A stretch of 64,000 nucleotides of DNA from Planococcus donghaensis MPA1U2. GTDB taxonomy: Bacteria > Bacillota > Bacilli > Bacillales_A > Planococcaceae. The stretch spans positions 1-64,000 of the forward strand of contig NZ_AEPB01000054.1 of the NCBI RefSeq assembly GCF_000189395.1. The letters run 5' to 3'. This document shows, piece by piece, positions 48,446 to 59,977 of this stretch (its first letter is position 1; each line of letters opens with the position of its first letter). Made by a program: the position numbers and the translations under genes. Below the pieces are notes generated by a model. That model was not told the DNA's origin and did not search any database. It was given only the letters and a program-made list of their open reading frames with translations.

Positions 48446-48757
48446 ATGCATGTTAAAAAAGGCGATACAGTTAAGGTAATCTCAGGTAAAGATAAAGGCA
48501 AAACAGGTGTTGTTTTGACAGCTTTACCTAAGAAAGACCGTGTGCTTGTTGAAGGTGTAAACATCGTGAAAAAGCATACAAAACCGAACCAGGCAAATCC
48601 ACAAGGTGGAATTGTCAGCCAAGAAGCAGCAATTCACGTTTCTAACGTAATGTTACTTGACCCTAAATCAGGCGAGCCGACTCGTGTAGGTTATAAGGTT
48701 GAAGATGGTAAAAAAGTTCGTGTTGCAAAAAAATCCGGCGAAAAATTAGATAAATAA
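48446..48757 (+). CDS. rplX: 50S ribosomal protein L24
   Basis: L24 is an assembly initiator with a KOW fold. The 103-residue protein has [20 protein letters not shown] and [25 protein letters not shown] precedes the ATG. Confidence 0.97.
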   Translation: MHVKKGDTVKVISGKDKGKTGVVLTALPKKDRVLVEGVNIVKKHTKPNQANPQGGIVSQEAAIHVSNVMLLDPKSGEPTRVGYKVEDGKKVRVAKKSGEKLDK

Positions 48758-48784
48758 AATTCCTGAATGAAGGGAGGTACACAC

Positions 48785-49529
<745 letters not shown>

Positions 49530-49558
49530 TCCCCTAATTTGGGAAGGAGGTAAAAGTA

Positions 49559-49957
49559 ATGACAATGACAGATCCGATTGCAGATATGCTGACACGCATT
49601 CGTAATGCAAACATGGTTCGTCACGAAAAATTAGAGCTTCCGGCTTCTAATGTGAAAAAAGACATCGCTGAAATCCTTAAGCGTGAAGGTTTCGTTCGTG
49701 ACGTAGAATATGTTGAAGATGATAAACAAGGCATGATCCGGATTTTCCTTAAATACGGAGCTAACAACGAACGCGTTATTACTGGATTGAAACGTATTTC
49801 AAAACCAGGATTACGTGTTTACGCTAAAACTAACGAGGTGCCACGTGTACTAAACGGTCTTGGAATCGCTTTAGTCTCAACATCACAAGGTTTAGTAACT
49901 GATAAAGAAGCCCGCGCGAAACAAATCGGCGGAGAAATCATAGCATACGTTTGGTAA
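49559..49957 (+). CDS. rpsH: 30S ribosomal protein S8
   Basis: S8 binds the central domain of 16S rRNA and represses the spc operon in E. coli. The 132-residue protein opens [18 protein letters not shown] and ends GEIIAYVW, with [27 protein letters not shown] precedes ATG 49559; a second ATG two codons later is possible. Confidence 0.97.
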   Translation: MTMTDPIADMLTRIRNANMVRHEKLELPASNVKKDIAEILKREGFVRDVEYVEDDKQGMIRIFLKYGANNERVITGLKRISKPGLRVYAKTNEVPRVLNGLGIALVSTSQGLVTDKEARAKQIGGEIIAYVW

Positions 49958-49987
49958 TAAGCAACAAACGAATGGAGGTGCAAAAGA

Positions 49988-50527
49988 ATGTCACGTGTAG
50001 GTAAAAAACCAATCGAGGTTCCTGCAGACGTTACAATCACTCTTGGAGACAAGAATGCTGTAACAGTTAAAGGACCTAAAGGCGAGTTAACTCGCGAATT
50101 CCACAAAGATATTACAATCGCTCTTGAAGATAACGTGCTAACATTGACACGTCCTTCAGATTCTAAAGATCACCGCACAAACCACGGTACAACTCGTGCT
50201 TTGCTTGCAAACATGGTCACTGGAGTTTCTAAAGGATTCGAACGCACACTTGAATTAGTAGGTGTAGGTTACCGTGCTCAATTGCAAGGTGAAAAATTGG
50301 TTCTTAACGTAGGTTACTCTCACCCGGTTGAATTCACACCGGAAAACGGAGTTACAGTTGAAGTTCCAGCTAACACTAAAGTTGTTGTTAAAGGTATCGA
50401 TAAAGAACGTGTTGGAGCTCTTGCTTCGAACATTCGCCAAGTACGTCCACCAGAGCCATATAAAGGCAAAGGGATCCGTTACGAAGGAGAAGCAGTTCGT
50501 CGTAAAGAAGGTAAAACAGGTAAATAA
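49988..50527 (+). CDS. rplF: 50S ribosomal protein L6
   Basis: L6 stabilises the sarcin-ricin loop region. The 179-residue protein has two similar domains, opens [17 protein letters not shown] and ends with [20 protein letters not shown] followed by the basic tail. AATGGAGGTG precedes the ATG. Confidence 0.98.
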   Translation: MSRVGKKPIEVPADVTITLGDKNAVTVKGPKGELTREFHKDITIALEDNVLTLTRPSDSKDHRTNHGTTRALLANMVTGVSKGFERTLELVGVGYRAQLQGEKLVLNVGYSHPVEFTPENGVTVEVPANTKVVVKGIDKERVGALASNIRQVRPPEPYKGKGIRYEGEAVRRKEGKTGK

Positions 50528-50560
50528 TGCTGCTTAGGCAGGCTGAAAGGAGTGACCTCA

Positions 50561-50923
50561 GTGATTACGAAACTCGATAAAAACGCATCTCGTAAAAAAC
50601 GTCATGCACGCGTACGTTCTAAAATTACGGGTACAGCACAACGCCCACGTTTAAACGTATTCCGTTCAAATAAATACATTTACGCTCAATTGATCGACGA
50701 TATGAATGGCGTTACACTTGCAAGTGCATCATCTATGGAGAAAGATTTTTCTTTAGAATCTACTGGCAACGTGGAAGCAGCAACTAAAGTCGGCGAAACA
50801 ATCGCAAAACGCGCTACTGAAAACGGCTTGAAATCGGTTGTTTTCGACCGCGGTGGTTATTTATATCATGGACGTGTAAAAGCATTAGCAGAAGCTGCAC
50901 GTGAAAATGGTTTACAATTTTAA
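50561..50923 (+). CDS. rplR: 50S ribosomal protein L18
   Basis: L18 binds 5S rRNA. The 120-residue protein has [26 protein letters not shown] and ends [29 protein letters not shown] chose GTG 50561, which gives MITKLDKN as in relatives. The GTG at 50552 is part of the Shine-Dalgarno AAAGGAGTGA. Confidence 0.96.
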   Translation: MITKLDKNASRKKRHARVRSKITGTAQRPRLNVFRSNKYIYAQLIDDMNGVTLASASSMEKDFSLESTGNVEAATKVGETIAKRATENGLKSVVFDRGGYLYHGRVKALAEAARENGLQF

Positions 50924-50943
50924 AAGAAGGAGGGACACATTTC

Positions 50944-51444
50944 ATGCGTCGTATTGATCCAAACAAACTTGAACTTGAAGAACGCGTAGTTACGATTAAC
51001 CGCGTAGCGAAAGTTGTAAAAGGTGGACGTCGTTTCCGTTTCTCCGCATTAGTTGTTGTAGGCGACAAAAATGGTAATGTTGGTTTTGGTACTGGTAAAG
51101 CTCAAGAAGTTCCAGATGCTATCCGCAAAGCTATTGAAGATGCGAAGAAAAACCTAATTGAAGTACCAATGGTTAAGGGTACTACTCCACACTTAGTAAT
51201 CGGTCGTTTTGGTGCAGGCCAAATTCTTATCAAACCTGCTTCTCCGGGTACTGGTGTAATTGCTGGCGGACCTGTTCGTGCGGTACTTGAATTAGCTGGA
51301 GTACAAGATATCTTATCTAAATCTCTAGGTTCAAGCACACCAATCAACATGGTACGTGCTACTATTAACGGTTTAACTCAATTGAAAAGTGCTGATGAAG
51401 TTGCAAAACTTCGCGGTAAATCAATAGAAGAACTGTTAGGATAG
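50944..51444 (+). CDS. rpsE: 30S ribosomal protein S5
   Basis: S5 shapes decoding accuracy and the mRNA entry. The 166-residue protein has [31 protein letters not shown], the region of spectinomycin-resistance changes in other species, in the normal form. The C-terminal domain with [20 protein letters not shown] is also intact. AAGGAGGGACA precedes the ATG. Confidence 0.98.
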   Translation: MRRIDPNKLELEERVVTINRVAKVVKGGRRFRFSALVVVGDKNGNVGFGTGKAQEVPDAIRKAIEDAKKNLIEVPMVKGTTPHLVIGRFGAGQILIKPASPGTGVIAGGPVRAVLELAGVQDILSKSLGSSTPINMVRATINGLTQLKSADEVAKLRGKSIEELLG

Positions 51445-51457
51445 GAGGGAAAATCAC

Positions 51458-51640
51458 ATGGCAACTAAATTGGAAATTACCCTCACAAAATCTGTGATCG
51501 GCGCTAAACCGGCACAACGTAAAACTGTTCAGTCATTAGGATTGCGCAAAATGCATCAAACTGTTGAGCACCAAGACAATGCAGCCGTTCGCGGAATGCT
51601 TGATAAAGTAGCTCACTTAGTAACTATTAAAGAAGTTTAA
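51458..51640 (+). CDS. rpmD: 50S ribosomal protein L30
   Basis: L30 is a small peripheral protein of the large subunit. The 60-residue product has [30 protein letters not shown] and ends in [19 protein letters not shown] lies before the ATG and overlaps the rpsE stop region. Confidence 0.97.
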   Translation: MATKLEITLTKSVIGAKPAQRKTVQSLGLRKMHQTVEHQDNAAVRGMLDKVAHLVTIKEV

Positions 51641-51673
51641 TTACGGATTTCTATAGAAGGAGGTGCCAACCAA

Positions 51674-52114
51674 ATGAAACTTCATGAATTAAAACCAGCA
51701 GAAGGTTCACGCAGCTCGAGAAAGCGTATCGGACGCGGTATCGGTTCAGGTACTGGTAAAACAGCAGGTAAAGGTCATAAAGGTCAAAACGCACGTTCAG
51801 GCGGCGGTGTTCGTCCTGGATTTGAGGGTGGTCAAAACCCATTATTCCGTCGTTTACCAAAACGTGGATTTACCAACATTAACCGTAAAGACTATGCAGT
51901 AGTGAATGTTGAAGTGTTAAATCGTTTCGACGAAGGCACAGAAGTAACACCTGCATTGTTGATCGAAACAGGTGTTGTGAGCAATGAACGTTCTGGAATC
52001 AAAATTCTCGGCAATGGTAGCTTAGAAAAGAAATTGACAGTAAAAGCTCACAAATTCTCTGGATCAGCTAAAGAAGCGATCGAAGCTGCCGGCGGACAAA
52101 CCGAGGTGGTTTAA
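51674..52114 (+). CDS. rplO: 50S ribosomal protein L15
   Basis: L15 is a late assembly protein with a long basic N-terminal extension. The 146-residue product has [22 protein letters not shown] and [46 protein letters not shown] precedes the ATG. Its stop shares a base with secY (TAATG). Confidence 0.97.
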   Translation: MKLHELKPAEGSRSSRKRIGRGIGSGTGKTAGKGHKGQNARSGGGVRPGFEGGQNPLFRRLPKRGFTNINRKDYAVVNVEVLNRFDEGTEVTPALLIETGVVSNERSGIKILGNGSLEKKLTVKAHKFSGSAKEAIEAAGGQTEVV

Positions 52115-53409
52115 TGTTTCAGACAATCTCTAATTTTATGCGCGTGACTGATATTCGAAATAAAATATTCTTTACATTATTGATGCTCATCATTTTCCGT
52201 ATTGGAACTTTTGTTCCAGTACCGAATGTTGACGCTTCGGTTTTGCAAGCTACTGACCAGATGGGTCTGGTTGGATTCTTAAATACTTTCGGTGGAGGTG
52301 CCCTTGCTAACTTTTCGATTTTAGCAATGGGAATTATGCCATACATTACAGCATCAATCATTGTGCAATTATTGCAGATGGATGTTGTACCGAAATTTGC
52401 AGAGTGGGCGAAACAAGGAGAAGTCGGAAGACGGAAACTTGCTCAATTCACTCGCTACTTCACAATCGTTCTTGCCTTTATTCAAGCAATCGGTATGTCT
52501 TATGGGTTTAACCAAATGTACGGAGGTTCTTTAATCCAGAATGACACGATTTCAACTTACGTTGTCATCGCTATTGTATTGACTGGGGGTACAGCGTTTC
52601 TACTGTGGCTTGGCGAGCAGATTACGGCAAAAGGTGTGGGGAACGGTATTTCGATTATCATCTTCGCAGGGATTGTCGCTGCAATACCAGGTGCTATTAA
52701 CCAATTATATGCACAGCAGATCCAAGGAGCTGGAGATCAGCTTCCGATCAATCTTGCCATCATGGCATTGCTTGCATTAGCTGTTGTTGCTATTACCGTT
52801 TTGGTCATTTATGTTCAACAAGCGTTGCGCAAAATACCAATTCAGTATGCTAAACGAGTTGCTGGCCGTGGTCAGTCAACAAGTGGGCAACAAACGCATT
52901 TACCTTTGAAAGTGAACGCGGCCGGAGTTATACCGGTAATCTTTGCAGTAGCGTTTATTATAACGCCACAAACTATTGCTTCTTTCTTTGGTGCCAACGC
53001 GTTTACAGAAGCGATTCAGAATACGTTTGATTATACGCGTCCAGTCGGCATGATTATTTATGTCGCTTTGATCGTAGCATTTACGTATTTCTACGCTTTC
53101 ATTCAGGTTAATCCTGAGAACGTGTCGGATAACTTGAAAAAGCAAGGTGCATATATTCCGGGAATCCGTCCGGGTAAAAATACGCAGGATTATTTAACAA
53201 GTGTGTTATATCGATTGACATTCGTTGGCGCTATCTTCCTGGCAATTATTGCTGTTCTTCCGATTTTCTTCATTAACGTAGCTAATTTACCGCAATCGGC
53301 GCAAATCGGTGGTACAAGTCTTTTGATTGTTGTAGGTGTAGCACTAGAAACGATGAAACAATTAGAATCACAACTTGTAAAACGTCATTACAAAGGCTTT
53401 ATGAAATAA
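52114..53409 (+). CDS. secY: SecY, preprotein translocase channel subunit
   Basis: SecY is the protein-conducting channel in the membrane; it works with SecE (15.2 kb) and SecA. The 431-residue protein has ten predicted transmembrane helices. Signature blocks are GIMPYITASIIVQLLQM and the cytoplasmic loop region QQALRKIPIQYAKR. It ends with LVKRHYKGFMK. The ATG is in the overlapping TAATG with CCGAGGTGG upstream. Confidence 0.97.
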   Translation: MFQTISNFMRVTDIRNKIFFTLLMLIIFRIGTFVPVPNVDASVLQATDQMGLVGFLNTFGGGALANFSILAMGIMPYITASIIVQLLQMDVVPKFAEWAKQGEVGRRKLAQFTRYFTIVLAFIQAIGMSYGFNQMYGGSLIQNDTISTYVVIAIVLTGGTAFLLWLGEQITAKGVGNGISIIIFAGIVAAIPGAINQLYAQQIQGAGDQLPINLAIMALLALAVVAITVLVIYVQQALRKIPIQYAKRVAGRGQSTSGQQTHLPLKVNAAGVIPVIFAVAFIITPQTIASFFGANAFTEAIQNTFDYTRPVGMIIYVALIVAFTYFYAFIQVNPENVSDNLKKQGAYIPGIRPGKNTQDYLTSVLYRLTFVGAIFLAIIAVLPIFFINVANLPQSAQIGGTSLLIVVGVALETMKQLESQLVKRHYKGFMK

Positions 53410-53458
53410 TCAGTGGGATATAAAGGGACGTGAAAGCGTCTCTTGTCCAATTGTTTGA

Positions 53459-54124
<666 letters not shown>

Positions 54125-54522
54125 TCCCCGGCGCCGGGCGCAGTTAGTTGCCTCCATGTGGCTTTAAGGAGCACCGGAGATATGAATTTTCGAGAGCTGC
54201 AAAAGCAAACAAGGCTCAGGATATGAAAGTCGATGTAAATGCACTTTAGTGCAATTATGTATCGAAACTAGTATAATGGGTTTCGTGGAAGCATCTGTGT
54301 AACGGGTTTGGAACTCATCCAAGGCAGTCCGGGCAGTCGAGGATACATGAGACAGACTGGCTTTGCTGGATTAACGCCGGCCCGCTAATCTGCGGAGCTC
54401 GGATAATGTCTTTCAAATGTCACTCATGCATTTCTCGTGAATGAATGTACTACTACTATTCAATCAGCAAATACTGTTTGAAGATGAGATCCTGATTTGT
54501 ATACAGAAGGGAGACTGGGTCG
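54125..54522 (+). other. Non-coding, structured adk-infA interval (map absent)
   Basis: This 398 bp stretch has no credible gene. It opens with a 12 bp palindrome CCCGGCGCCGGG (54127-54138). Small frames at 54182-54226 and 54222-54248 are too short and unlike any protein I know. Downstream of a promoter at about 54272 the sequence can form several hairpins: TTGG/CCAA (54308-54322), CTGGC/GCCGG (about 54357-54380) and CCGC/GCGG (54382-54395). It probably acts as a long infA leader, with no recognisable remnant of methionine aminopeptidase. Confidence 0.6.
54240..54277 (+). promoter_or_regulatory. Promoter with palindromic element before infA
   Basis: A perfect TATAAT (54272-54277) has no good -35. 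In its place sits the inverted repeat TGCACT-TT-AGTGCA (54240-54253), which could be an operator or activator site. Confidence 0.5.
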
Positions 54523-54741
54523 ATGGCGAAAGACGATGTAATCGAAATTGAAGGAACTGTCGTTGAGACTTTGCCTAACGCGATGTTTAAAGTGGAATTG
54601 GAAAACGGTCATACGATTCTTGCGCACGTATCTGGCAAGATTCGCATGCATTTCATCCGCATTCTGCCAGGAGATAAAGTGACAGTGGAACTTTCTCCTT
54701 ACGATTTAACACGCGGTCGTATCACATACCGTTTTAAATAA
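54523..54741 (+). CDS. infA: InfA, translation initiation factor IF-1
   Basis: IF-1 blocks the A site during initiation. The 72-residue OB-fold protein reads [22 protein letters not shown] at the start and has [42 protein letters not shown] precedes the ATG. It is followed by rpmJ, rpsM and rpsK in the usual order. Confidence 0.98.
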   Translation: MAKDDVIEIEGTVVETLPNAMFKVELENGHTILAHVSGKIRMHFIRILPGDKVTVELSPYDLTRGRITYRFK

Positions 54742-54778
54742 TCTTTTGCACTCCGGACTACTAAGGAGGTTGGGTTAG

Positions 54779-54892
<114 letters not shown>

Positions 54893-54915
54893 TATGAAGG
54901 AGGTGCATCGCACAC

Positions 54916-55281
54916 ATGGCACGTATTGCTGGTGTTGACATTCCGCGCGACAAACGCGTTGTTATTTCATTAACATATATTTTCGGTGTTGGTAAAACAA
55001 CTGCACAGAAAGTTCTTTCTGCTGCTGGTATCTCTGAAGAAACACGAGTTCGTGATCTTACAGAAGATGAGTTAAACAATATCCGTGAACAATTAGATCA
55101 ATACAAAATCGAAGGTGACCTTCGCCGTGAAGTTTCAATGAACATCAAACGCTTGATGGAAATTGCAAGCTTCCGAGGAATTCGCCATCGTCGTGGACTA
55201 CCTGTTCGCGGTCAAAATACGAAGAATAATGCGCGTACGCGTAAAGGTCCTCGTAAAACTGTAGCTAACAAGAAAAAATAA
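54916..55281 (+). CDS. rpsM: 30S ribosomal protein S13
   Basis: S13 bridges the 30S head to the 50S subunit. The 121-residue protein opens [19 protein letters not shown] and ends with [26 protein letters not shown] and the basic tail. AAGGAGGTGC precedes the ATG. Confidence 0.98.
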   Translation: MARIAGVDIPRDKRVVISLTYIFGVGKTTAQKVLSAAGISEETRVRDLTEDELNNIREQLDQYKIEGDLRREVSMNIKRLMEIASFRGIRHRRGLPVRGQNTKNNARTRKGPRKTVANKKK

Positions 55282-55288
55282 TCAGTAA

Positions 55289-55696
<408 letters not shown>

Positions 55697-55826
55697 TCGT
55701 TAATCTGAATAGGATTTTTGAACATCACGACTTACTGGATGGGTTCTGAATCGTAGCGAAAGTCTGTGACTATCGAATTCTTGATGAAACGAAAAAAAAC
55801 CGACGTTTTGAAGGAGGGTAAAATGA

Positions 55827-56771
55827 ATGCTTGAAATAGAAAAACCAAAGATTGAAACGGTTGAGATCGATAATAATGCCAAATTTGGTAAATTTGTTAT
55901 TGAACCTCTTGAGCGTGGATATGGAACCACTTTAGGAAACTCCTTACGTCGAATCTTACTTTCATCTTTACCTGGCGCAGCTGTTACTTCTATTCAAATT
56001 GATGGCGTACTACACGAATTCTCCACTGTTGAAGGTGTAGAAGAAGATGTAGCAACTATTATTTTGAATATCAAGAAGCTTGCTTTGAAAATTTACTCTG
56101 ACGAAGAAAAAGTCATTGAAATTGACGTAAAAGGTGATGGAACGGTTACGGCTGCAGATATCACGCACGATAGTGACGTGGAAATTCTGAATCCGGATCT
56201 ATATATTGCAACAATCGCTAAAAATGGTCACTTACGTATGCGTATGTATGCGAACAGAGGCCGTGGATATGCTCGTGCAGATCAGAACAAACGTGAAGAT
56301 CTTCCGATTGGCGTTATCCCGATTGACTCTATTTACACTCCAGTTTCACGTGTTAATTTCCAAGTGGAAAACACTCGTGTGGGTCAACTAGCTCATTTTG
56401 ACAAATTATCTCTTGATGTTTGGACAGATGGAAGCATTGGTCCAAAAGAGGCAATTGCACTAGGAGCAAAGATTTTTACTGAGCATTTAAATATCTTCGT
56501 AGGATTAACTGATGAGGCACAAACGGCTGAAATCATGGTTGAAAAAGAAGAAGACCAAAAAGAAAAAGTATTAGAGATGACTATCGAAGAACTTGATCTT
56601 TCGGTTCGATCTTACAACTGCTTAAAACGTGCGGGTATCAACACGGTACACGAACTGGCAAGCAAGTCGGAAGACGACATGATGAAAGTACGCAACCTCG
56701 GACGCAAATCACTTGAAGAAGTTAAAGTGAAGTTGGAAGATTTAGGCCTTGGCCTTCGTAAAGAAGACTGA
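55827..56771 (+). CDS. rpoA: RpoA, RNA polymerase alpha subunit
   Basis: RpoA dimerises to nucleate polymerase assembly and contacts UP elements and activators. The 314-residue protein has the N-terminal assembly domain ([25 protein letters not shown]) and the C-terminal domain ([31 protein letters not shown]). ATG 55827 gives [13 protein letters not shown] as in relatives; an ATG at 55823 leads to a stop after three codons. AAGGAGGGTAAA lies upstream. Confidence 0.98.
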   Translation: MLEIEKPKIETVEIDNNAKFGKFVIEPLERGYGTTLGNSLRRILLSSLPGAAVTSIQIDGVLHEFSTVEGVEEDVATIILNIKKLALKIYSDEEKVIEIDVKGDGTVTAADITHDSDVEILNPDLYIATIAKNGHLRMRMYANRGRGYARADQNKREDLPIGVIPIDSIYTPVSRVNFQVENTRVGQLAHFDKLSLDVWTDGSIGPKEAIALGAKIFTEHLNIFVGLTDEAQTAEIMVEKEEDQKEKVLEMTIEELDLSVRSYNCLKRAGINTVHELASKSEDDMMKVRNLGRKSLEEVKVKLEDLGLGLRKED

Positions 56772-56817
56772 GAGTTAAGATCGGATCCGAACTATTGAAC
56801 AAAGGAGGGAAACTTCA

Positions 56818-57192
56818 ATGAGAAAGCTTCAACGTACAAGTTCTCAACGTAAAGCACTATTACGTGACCTTACAACAGACTTAATCGTACATGAACGCAT
56901 TCAAACGACTGAAGCTCGTGCGAAAGAAGTGCGTTCGACTGTAGAAAAAATGATTACACTTGGTAAACGTGGAGATCTTCACGCTCGCCGTAAAGCAGCA
57001 GCATGGATGCGCCGTGAGTTGGTAACAACTGCAGACGCTGAAGGCAACGAAACAACAACTTATGCATTGCAAAAATTGTTTGATGATGTTGCACCACGTT
57101 ACGCTGACCGTCAAGGCGGTTACACACGCATTATGAAAATGGGGCCTCGTCGCGGAGATGGCGCACCTATCGTTATTATCGAATTGGTTTAA
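56818..57192 (+). CDS. rplQ: 50S ribosomal protein L17
   Basis: L17 is near the tunnel exit. The 124-residue protein opens [23 protein letters not shown] and ends [33 protein letters not shown] precedes the ATG. It is the last gene of the alpha operon and is followed by a terminator. Confidence 0.97.
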   Translation: MRKLQRTSSQRKALLRDLTTDLIVHERIQTTEARAKEVRSTVEKMITLGKRGDLHARRKAAAWMRRELVTTADAEGNETTTYALQKLFDDVAPRYADRQGGYTRIMKMGPRRGDGAPIVIIELV

Positions 57193-57198
57193 TCAATC

Positions 57199-57225
57199 GA
57201 AGGGGGTTAATAGCCCTCTTCTTTT
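57199..57225 (+). terminator. Terminator after rplQ
   Basis: GAAGGGGG (57199-57206) pairs with CCCTCTTC (57214-57221), including one G-U pair, followed by TTTT. It closes the ribosomal supercluster. Confidence 0.85.
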
Positions 57226-57240
57226 AGCATTATGATTTAT

Positions 57241-57270
57241 ACGACAATATGAAAAGCTGAGTGTTATGAT
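57241..57270 (+). promoter_or_regulatory. Extended -10 promoter of the ecf leader
   Basis: TATGAT (57265-57270) carries the extended element TG at 57262-57263. A partial -35, ACGACA (57241-57246), is 18 bp upstream. Confidence 0.6.
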
Positions 57271-57393
57271 GAGCGAGCCGAAAGGCGGCGTCTCGTCTAG
57301 CTCTACGCACCTCATTCAACCCTGGCTTAAGCAACCGGGGAAGCCATAGAGACAGAAAAGCGCATTTCTCTGAATGAGGTGCGCGCTTTTTTT
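57271..57393 (+). promoter_or_regulatory. Candidate switching leader RNA before ecfA1
   Basis: A first domain pairs GAGC (57271-57274) with GCTC (57300-57303) around a GCC-GAAA-GGC hairpin. A middle domain has two alternative stems: CCCTGG/CCGGGG (57320-57325 with 57335-57340) or TGGCTT/AAGCCA (57323-57328 with 57341-57346). The 3' part has two competing pairings. One is a 13 bp long-range helix, CGCACCTCATTCA (57306-57318) with 57371-57383. The other is a terminator, AAAAGCGC (57356-57363) with GCGCTTTT (57383-57390), followed by more T. This looks like attenuation. An RNA motif is known downstream of L17 genes in some Firmicutes (L17 downstream element); I cannot confirm this is a member. 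Confidence 0.7.
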
Positions 57394-57475
57394 ATTTATT
57401 TACCGTTTTACAAACGCGCACAAAAACCAGTAGAGTAGAGAAGAGCAAAGCACGTGTTAGAGGAGGTCAGGTTAG

Positions 57476-58324
57476 ATGAATTCGATTATTATGTCATTCG
57501 AAAATGTGACATTTACATATATGCAAGAAGACGAGTCGGTAAAACCGGCCGTAAACGATTTGTCATTTTCCATTCAAGATGGGGAGTGGATTGCCTTGGT
57601 AGGCCATAACGGCTCAGGGAAATCCACTATTGCTAAATTAATGAATGGTTTGTTGTTTCCGCAAACTGGAAAAGTGGAAGCAATGGGTAAATTAATGTCA
57701 GAAGAAAGTTTGTGGGATATTCGTTCCCAAATGGGGATGGTATTTCAAAATCCAGACAACCAATTTGTAGGAGCGACCGTTCAAGATGACGTCGCTTTTG
57801 CGTTAGAAAATAATGGTGTGCCGCATGAAGAGATGGTCGTTCGCGTAAAAGAGGCGCTACAGCAAGTAAAGATGGCGGATTACCTCGATCACGAGCCTCA
57901 TCATTTATCAGGCGGTCAAAAACAACGGGTGGCCATCGCAGGTGCACTTGCCTTGCGTCCACGCTTGTTAATATTAGATGAGGCAACCTCTATGCTTGAT
58001 CCGCAAGGGCGTATGGAAGTAATCGAGACCATTCGAGAACTACGAAAAGCGACAGGGTTAACGGTTATCTCCATTACGCATGATTTAGAAGAAGCTGCGC
58101 TCGCTGATCGTATTTTGGTAATGAATGCGGGCGAGAAACAATTAGAAGGTAAGCCGGATGCTGTATTTCGTTCAGGAAACGAGCTAACAAACTTAGGATT
58201 AGACTTGCCCTTTTCGATGCGCATGACGCATTTATTGCGTGAAGTTGGGATCGAACTGCAAGGAGAACATATGACAGAAGACGAATTGGTGGATGAACTA
58301 TGGACATTTTACTCCAAGAAGTAG
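57476..58324 (+). CDS. ecfA1: EcfA1, ECF transporter ATPase
   Basis: EcfA1 is one of two ATPases of the group II energy-coupling-factor module, which powers uptake by many vitamin-specific S components. The 282-residue protein has Walker A GHNGSGKST at 43-51, the Q-loop MVFQNPDNQ, signature LSGGQ at 144-148 and Walker B LLILDE at 164-169. AGAGGAGGT is 8 bases before ATG 57476; an in-frame ATG five codons later is possible. It overlaps ecfA2 by 25 bp, giving tight coupling. No S component lies in the window. Confidence 0.95.
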   Translation: MNSIIMSFENVTFTYMQEDESVKPAVNDLSFSIQDGEWIALVGHNGSGKSTIAKLMNGLLFPQTGKVEAMGKLMSEESLWDIRSQMGMVFQNPDNQFVGATVQDDVAFALENNGVPHEEMVVRVKEALQQVKMADYLDHEPHHLSGGQKQRVAIAGALALRPRLLILDEATSMLDPQGRMEVIETIRELRKATGLTVISITHDLEEAALADRILVMNAGEKQLEGKPDAVFRSGNELTNLGLDLPFSMRMTHLLREVGIELQGEHMTEDELVDELWTFYSKK

Positions 58325-59172
58325 GATATAGTTACGCAAAAGATACGCCGTTTGAGAAACGAGCATTAACGGATGTTTCGCTGCATATCCCTTCTGGATC
58401 CTATACAGCAATTATTGGCCATACTGGATCTGGTAAGTCGACGGTTCTACAGCATTTGAATGCGCTGTTAAAACCAACAGAAGGATCGGTCATGATTGGT
58501 GGGCGTAAAATCGAAGCAGGAGTGAAAGCGAAAAACTTGCGTGACGTGCGTCGACAAGTCGGGATAGTTTTTCAATTTCCTGAACAACAATTATTTGATG
58601 AAACTGTTTTAAAAGATATTATGTTCGGTCCTTTAAATTATGGTGTGTCTGAAGAAGAAGCGAGCCGTCGTGCACACGAACTCGTTGAACAGCTCGGGTT
58701 ACCGCCCGAAGTGTTAACGAAATCTCCTTTTGATTTGTCGGGTGGACAAATGCGCCGTGTGGCAATTGCAGGTGTTTTGGCAATGGAACCAGATGTGTTA
58801 GTGCTTGATGAACCGACAGCGGGATTAGATCCACGTGGCCGCCGTGAAATTATGGACTTGTTCCACCGGCTTCATATTGAAAAAGGACTGACCACTGTCT
58901 TAGTGACTCATAGTATGGAAGATGCGGCGCGTTATGCCGATAACGTGGCGATTATGCACAACGGCCGTTGTGTCGTCACAGGCGAACCTGTAGAAATTTT
59001 TTCGAATGAAGAGCAGTTACGTGATTATCGACTAGAACCGCCGCGGACCATTCGTCTTCAACAAAAACTTGAAGATAAAATGGGCATTAAGCTCGATTCA
59101 ATTTCCTTGACGGAAGAAGCATTGGCTAAAAATATTGCGCTTGCTTTATCGGAAGGACGTGATTCCGAATGA
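58300..59172 (+). CDS. ecfA2: EcfA2, ECF transporter ATPase
   Basis: EcfA2 is the second ATPase of the ECF module. The 290-residue protein has Walker A GHTGSGKST at 40-48, the Q-loop IVFQFPEQQLFD, signature LSGGQ at 146-150 and Walker B VLVLDE at 166-171. The PEQQLF motif is the usual mark of the EcfA2 half. Its start lies in the end of ecfA1 behind GGTGGATG, and its stop overlaps ecfT by 4 bp. Confidence 0.95.
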   Translation: MDILLQEVGYSYAKDTPFEKRALTDVSLHIPSGSYTAIIGHTGSGKSTVLQHLNALLKPTEGSVMIGGRKIEAGVKAKNLRDVRRQVGIVFQFPEQQLFDETVLKDIMFGPLNYGVSEEEASRRAHELVEQLGLPPEVLTKSPFDLSGGQMRRVAIAGVLAMEPDVLVLDEPTAGLDPRGRREIMDLFHRLHIEKGLTTVLVTHSMEDAARYADNVAIMHNGRCVVTGEPVEIFSNEEQLRDYRLEPPRTIRLQQKLEDKMGIKLDSISLTEEALAKNIALALSEGRDSE

Positions 59173-59966
59173 TGGAGAAAATGATTTTTGGTCGCTTTAT
59201 TCCAGGAAATTCTTTAATTCATCAGATGGACCCGCGAGCAAAGATTTCGTTTGTTTTTGTCTTTATCGCTATTGTCTTTATCGCAAATAGCGCGATAACT
59301 TACGGTATTCTTTTAGGGTTTACTTTATTGGTCGTATTCTTATCTAAAATCCGCTTGTATTTTTTAATAAATGGTTTAAAACCGGTCTTTATTTTACTGA
59401 TTTTCACGTTTCTTCTTCATATATTTTTTACGCGTGAAGGTGATTTGTTAGTGGATATTGGGTTTATTAAAATTTACGAAGAAGGATTGCGGCAAGGGAT
59501 ATTTATTTCGGTTCGCTTTTTAGTCTTGGTGTTTATCACCAGTATTTTAACGTTAACGACCTCGCCAATTTCGATTACAGATGGCATTGAAGTGTTGCTT
59601 GGTCCATTTAAGCGAGTGAAGTTGCCTGTGCACGAATTGGCTTTGATGATGTCTATTTCGTTGCGCTTTATCCCGACTTTAATGGATGAAACGGGAAAGA
59701 TCTTGAAAGCACAAATGGCTAGAGGGTCTGACATCGGCTCAGGTCCAGTGAAAGACCGCATTAAAGCAGTTGTTCCTTTGTTGATCCCATTGTTTGTTAG
59801 TGCCTTTAAACGTGCAGAAGACCTTGCGACGGCAATGGAAGTTCGCGGTTATCGTGGAGGCGAAGGCAGAACGCGCTATCGCCAGTTAAATTGGCGTTTG
59901 ATCGATAGCTTGAGTTTAGTAGTACTGGTAGGGCTTGCGGGAATACTTGTTTATTTCCGTGTATAA
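59169..59966 (+). CDS. ecfT: EcfT, ECF transporter transmembrane subunit
   Basis: EcfT couples ATP hydrolysis by EcfA1/A2 to toppling of the S component. The 265-residue length equals B. subtilis EcfT, and both open with two methionines. It has about five to six hydrophobic segments (residues 26-140 and 240-262). The coupling-helix Ala-Arg-Gly motifs are present: KAQMARGSD and AMEVRGYRGG. Translation is coupled to ecfA2 (ATGATG). Confidence 0.95.
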   Translation: MMEKMIFGRFIPGNSLIHQMDPRAKISFVFVFIAIVFIANSAITYGILLGFTLLVVFLSKIRLYFLINGLKPVFILLIFTFLLHIFFTREGDLLVDIGFIKIYEEGLRQGIFISVRFLVLVFITSILTLTTSPISITDGIEVLLGPFKRVKLPVHELALMMSISLRFIPTLMDETGKILKAQMARGSDIGSGPVKDRIKAVVPLLIPLFVSAFKRAEDLATAMEVRGYRGGEGRTRYRQLNWRLIDSLSLVVLVGLAGILVYFRV

Positions 59967-59977
59967 GGAGAGTAATT

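Noticed and set aside
54182-54248. Two short overlapping frames (14 and 8 codons) in the adk-infA gap
   Set aside because: They are too short, have only a weak ribosome-binding site, and show no resemblance to Map or the KOW protein. Possible leader peptides cannot be excluded but are unsupported.
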